From: Orientallactaga sibirica | Lineage: Eukaryota > Chordata > Mammalia > Rodentia > Dipodidae | DNA: 64,000 bases | Assembly: GCA_036365145.1 (NCBI GenBank) | Contig: JAEOAD010000939.1 | Span: 1-64,000 of the forward strand | Reading direction: 5' to 3' | Shown here: piece after piece, positions 59,653 through 64,000 of the stretch | How positions within the stretch are numbered: the stretch's first letter is position 1 | How the letters are laid out: every line of letters starts with the position of its first letter | Notes under the pieces: model-generated | What the model was told of the DNA's origin: nothing | Seen by the model: only the letters and a program-made list of their open reading frames with translations | The model's database searches: none | Position numbers and translations under genes: made by a program

Positions 59653-62600
59653 CATCTTCATTGCTGTACACTGTACTCTGTGAAACAAGCTAGTTCGTTT
59701 CTAGGAATCAGTTGCTTTCGTACCAAGAAGGTTGAGTACAGCAAGGTGAAACTTTCCTTGTTTCTGTAATGTAACAAGATGTACAACTTGGTAAACTAGC
59801 CTCATTTCTAAAGTAGTTTGTTTAGAAAACAAACATCTTCATTGCCGATCATTGTACTGTGTTAAATAAGCTCGTTCAGTTATAAGAATCAGTTGCTTTC
59901 CTACAAAGAAGGTTGAGTGCAGCACGTTCAAAATTTCCTTGTTTGTTTAAAGTAACAAGGTATACAACTTAGTAGATTTGCTTCATTTCAAAAGTAGTTT
60001 GTTTAGAAAACAAACATCTGCGTTGCCGAACACTGTACTGTGTGAAATAAGCTAGTTCGTTTCTAGGAATCAGTTGCTTTTCTATGAAGATGGTTGATTG
60101 CAGCAAGTACAAACTTTCCTTGTTTGTGTAATCTAACAACATGTACAACTCAGTAGATTCGCCTCATTTCTAAAGTAGTTTCTTTAGAAAACAAATATCT
60201 TCATTGCTGAATACTGTACTGTGTGAAATAAGCTAGTTCAGTTCTAGGAATCAGTTGCTTTTCTACGAAGATGGTTGAGTGCAGCAAGTACAAATTTTAC
60301 TTGTTTCTGTAATGTAAAAAGATGTACAACTTAGTAGATTCTCTTCATTTCTAAAGTAGTTTGTTTTGAAAACTAACATCTACATTGCTGAACACTGTAC
60401 TGTGTGAAATAAGCTAGTTCAGTTCTAGGAATCAGTTGCTTTTGTATGAAGATGGTTTAGTGCAGCAAATTCAAATTTTCCTTGTTTGTGTAATCTAACA
60501 AGATGTACAACTTAGTAGATTCGCCTCATTTCTAAAGTAGTTTGTTTAGAAAACAAACATCTTCATTGCCAAACACTGTACTGTGTGAAATAAGGTAGTT
60601 CGGTTCTAGGAATGAGTTGCTTTTCTTGAAGATGTTTGAGTGCAGCATGTTCAAACTTTCCTTGTTTATGTAATCTAAAAAGATGTACAACTTAGTAGAT
60701 TCACCTCATTTCTAAAGTAGGATGTTTCGAGAACAAACATCTTCACTGCTGAGCACTGTACTGTGTGAAATAAGCTAGTTTGGTTTTTGGAATCAGTTCC
60801 TTTCCTCTGAAGAAGGTTGAGTGCAGCAAGTTCAAACTTTCTTTGTTTGTTTAATCTAAGAAGATGTAGAACTTAGTAGATTCGCCTCATTTCTAAAGTA
60901 GTTTGTTTAGAAAACAAACATCTTCATTTCCGAACACTGTGCTGTGTGAAATAAGCTAGTTCAATTATAAGAATCAGTTGCTTTCCTACAAAGAAGGTTG
61001 ATTGCAGCAAGTTCAAACTTTCATTGTTTGTGTAATGTAACAAGATATACAACTTATTAGGTTCGCTTCTTTCTAAAGTCGTTTTTAAAAAAATAAACAT
61101 CTTCATTGCGAAAACTGTCCTGTGTGAAATAAGCCAGTTCAGTTCTAGGAGTCAGTTGCTTTTCTACAAAGATGGTTGATTGCAGCAATTTCAACATTTC
61201 ATTGTTCATATAATGTAAAAAGATGTACAATGTAGGAGATTTGCCTCATTTCTAAAGTAGTTTGTTTAGAAAATAAACATCTTCATTCCCGAACACCATA
61301 CTGTGTGAAATAAGCTTGTTCTGTTCTAGGAATCATTTGCTTTTTTACGAAGATGATTAGGTGCAGCAACTTCAAACTTTATTTTTATGTAATCTGAAAG
61401 TTTGTACAACTCAGTAGATTCACCTCATTTCTAAATTAGTTTGTTTAGAAAACAAACATCTTCATTGCCGAACACTGTAATGTGTGAAATAAGCTAGTTC
61501 GGTTCTTGGAATCAGTTGGTTTCCTACGAAGAAGGTTGAGTGCAGCGAGTTCAAACGTTCCTTGTATGTGTAATTTAAATGATGTACAACTTAGTAGATT
61601 CGCCTCATTTCTAAAGTAGTTTGTTTTGAAAACAAACATCTTCATTGCCGAACACTGTAATGTGTGAAATAAGCTAGTTCGGTTCTAGGAATCAGTTGCT
61701 TTCCTACGAAAACGGTTGAATGCAGCAAATTCAAACTTTCCTAGTTTGTGCAATCTGACAAGATGTACAACTTAATAGATGTGGTTCATTTCTAAACTAG
61801 TTTGTTTAGAAAACAAACATCTTCATTGCCAAACACTGCACTGTGTCAAATAAGCTAGTTCGGTTCTAGCAATCAGTTGCTTTCCTACGAAGAAGGTTGA
61901 GTGCAGCAATTTCAAACTTTCCTTGTATGTGTTATCTAAAATGATGTACAACTTAGTAGATTCGCCTCAATTTTAAAGTAGTTTGTTCAGAAAACAAACT
62001 TCTTCATTGCCGAACACTGTACTGTGTTAAATTAGCTAGTTTGGTTCTAAGAATTAGTTGCTTTCCTACGAAGAAGGTTGAGTGCAGCAAGTTTAAACTT
62101 TTCTTGTTTGCGTAATCAAACAAGATGTACAACTTACACGTTTGGCTTCATTTCTAAAGTAGTTTGTTTAGAAAACAAATATCTTCATTGCCAAAAACTG
62201 TACTTTGTGAAATAAGGTAGTTTCGGTTGTAGGAAACAGTTGCTTTCCGATGAAGAATGTTGAGTGCAGCAAGTTCAAACTTTCCTTGTTTGTTTAATGT
62301 TAGAAGATGTACAACTTTGTAGATTCACATGTTTTCTAAAGTAGTTTGTTTTGAAAACAACATCTTCATTGCTAAACACTGTACTGTGTGAAATAACCTA
62401 TTTCGGTTCTAAGAATCAATTTCTTTCCTATGAAGAAGGTTGAGTGCAGCAAATTCAAACTTTCCTTGTTTTTATAATCTAACAAGATGTAGAAGTTAGA
62501 ACATTCGCCTCATTTCTAAAATACTTTGTTTAGAAAACAAATATCCTCATGGCCAAACACTGTACTGTCTGAAATAAGCTACTTCGGTTCTCGGTATCAG

Positions 62601-64000
62601 TTGCTATCCGACGAAGAAGGTTGAATACAGCAAGTTGAAACTTTCCTTTTTTGTGTAATCTTACAAGATGTACAACTTAGTAGATTTGCCTCATTTCTCA
62701 AGTAGTTTGTTTAGAAAACAAGCATCTTCATTGCCGAATACTGTTCTCTGTGAAATAAGCTACATCAGTTCTAGGAATCAGTTGCTTTCCTACGAAGAAG
62801 GTTGAGTGCAGAAAGTTCAAACTTTCCTTGTTTGTGTAATGTAACAAGATATACAACTTAGTAGATTCACCTCATTTCTAAAGTAGTTTGTTTTGAAAAC
62901 AAATATCTTCATTGCTGAACACTGTACTGTGTGAAATAAGCCAGTTCGGTTCTAGGAATCAGTTGCTTTCTCTGAATAAGGTTGAGTGCAGCATGACTTT
63001 CCTTGTTTGAAATCTGAAAAGGTGTGCTAAGAAGATGGTTCAAAATTTCAAACTTGTTTGTGTAATCTAACAAGATGTACAACTTAGTAGATTTGCCTCA
63101 TTTCTAAAGTAGTTTGTTTAGAAAAGAAACATCTTCATTGCCAAACACAGTACTATGTGAAATAAGGTAGTTAGGTTCTAGGAATCAGTTGCTTTTCTTA
63201 CGAAGATGTTTGAGTGCAGCAAGTTCAAACTTTCCTTGTTTATGTAATCTAAAAGATGTACAACTTACAAGTTTTGTTTCATTTCTAAAGTAGGATGTTT
63301 AGAGAACAAACATCTTCACTGCCAAGCACTGTACTGTGTGAAATAAGCTAGTTTGGTTTTTGGAATCAGTTGCTTTCCTACGAAGAAGGTTGAGTGCAGC
63401 AAGTTCAAACTTTCTTTGTTTGTTTAATCTAACAAGATGTACAACTTACTAGATTCGCCTCATTTCTAAATTAGTTTGTTTAGAAAACAAACATCTTCAT
63501 TGCCAAACACTGTATTGTGTGAAATAAAGCTATGTTGGTTCTAGGAATCAGTTGCTTTCCTAGAAGAAGGTTGATTGCAGCAAGTTCAAACTTTCCTTGT
63601 TTATATAATCTAACAAGGTGTACAACTTAGTAGTTTTGTCTTCATTTCTAAACTACTTTGTTTAGTAAACAAACATCTTCATTGCCAAATAATGTACTGT
63701 CTGAAATAAGCTTCTTCGGTTCAGGAATCAGTTGATTTCCAACAAAGAAGGTTCAGTGCAGCAAGTTTAAACATTTCTTCTTTGTGTAATCTAACAAGAT
63801 GTACAAGTTAGTAGATTTGCCTCATTTCTAAAGTAGTTTGTTTAGAAAACAAACATCTTCATTGCTGAACACTGTACTGTGTGAAATAAGCTAGTTCAGT
63901 TCTAGGAATCAGTTGTTTTCCTACAAAGAAGGTTGAGTGCAGCAAGTTCAAACTTTCTTTGTTTGTGTAATGTAACAAGATGTACATCTTAGTAGATTCG

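Larger units (their letters stand above)
51803..64000 (+). repeat. Satellite family D, right arm, tandem 180-bp units
   Basis: This is the same family and orientation as 26.75-39.65 kb, about 68 units, starting in the unit that the L1 cut and running off the window end. The same two unit types alternate (GATTCGCCTCATTTCTAAAG, and ACAAGTTTCGCTTCATTTCT with AAACTACTTTG). Units carry GTTTGTTTAGAAAACAAAC. A short internal duplication lies at 52,147-52,200, and a rearranged unit lies at about 62,985-63,060. No gene is visible. Confidence 0.93.

Overview
This window is mammalian, almost certainly rodent, heterochromatin-type DNA with no host gene that I can recognise. About 51 kb is one head-to-tail satellite array with a repeat length close to 180 bp (roughly 285 units), all in the same orientation. 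It is interrupted by two B1-type SINEs (about 6.2 and 23.3 kb, both on the minus strand) and by one very long LINE-1 (about 39.65-51.80 kb, plus strand) that itself carries a young nested LTR retrotransposon. The B1 copies and the L1/MaLR repertoire point to a rodent. The B1 body carries a variant that I associate from memory with dipodoid rodents (jerboas), so that narrower placement is tentative.

Layout: (1) 1-6.1 kb, satellite family A, marked by a TGATCA site in most units. (2) 6.1-20.3 kb, family B, marked by GTTGAGTGCAGC and GTTTCTGTAGAAAAGAAAC, with a 2.17 kb (12-unit) duplication. (3) 20.3-26.75 kb, family C, with mixed dyads and a three-unit higher-order repeat. (4) 26.75-39.65 and 51.8-64 kb, family D, marked by GGAATCAGTTGC and the near-palindrome GTTTGTTTAGAAAACAAAC, with seven-unit and much longer higher-order repeats. 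The families change over within one or a few units, so the array is layered rather than randomly mixed.

The L1 entered family D at a TT/AAAA-type site and left a target duplication of about 13-15 bp. It has a unique 5' leader that opens with adjoining ETS and YY1 motifs. A tandem array of some 34 units of 81 bp follows, each with an ETS-like CACTTCCTG, then longer ancestral-looking units of about 87-90 bp, ORF1, ORF2, a 1.5 kb 3' UTR and a poly(A) tail. ORF1 has two frameshifts. ORF2 has two frameshifts, two TAG stops and a 2.0 kb insertion, so this copy cannot encode intact proteins. All four frameshifts can be explained as one extra base in a homopolymer.

The nested element (44,724-46,726) is an ERVL/MaLR-like non-autonomous LTR element with two 389-bp LTRs that differ at only two positions, a tRNA-Leu-like primer binding site, a polypurine tract and a 5-bp target duplication.

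The long open frames at 40-43 kb on both strands come from an 81-bp (27-codon) repeat that lacks stops; I do not regard them as genes. The many 60-100 codon minus-strand frames in the satellite are likewise chance openings. The most noteworthy observations are the layered satellite with an apparently compensatory change in a conserved dyad, and the unusual L1 promoter architecture.
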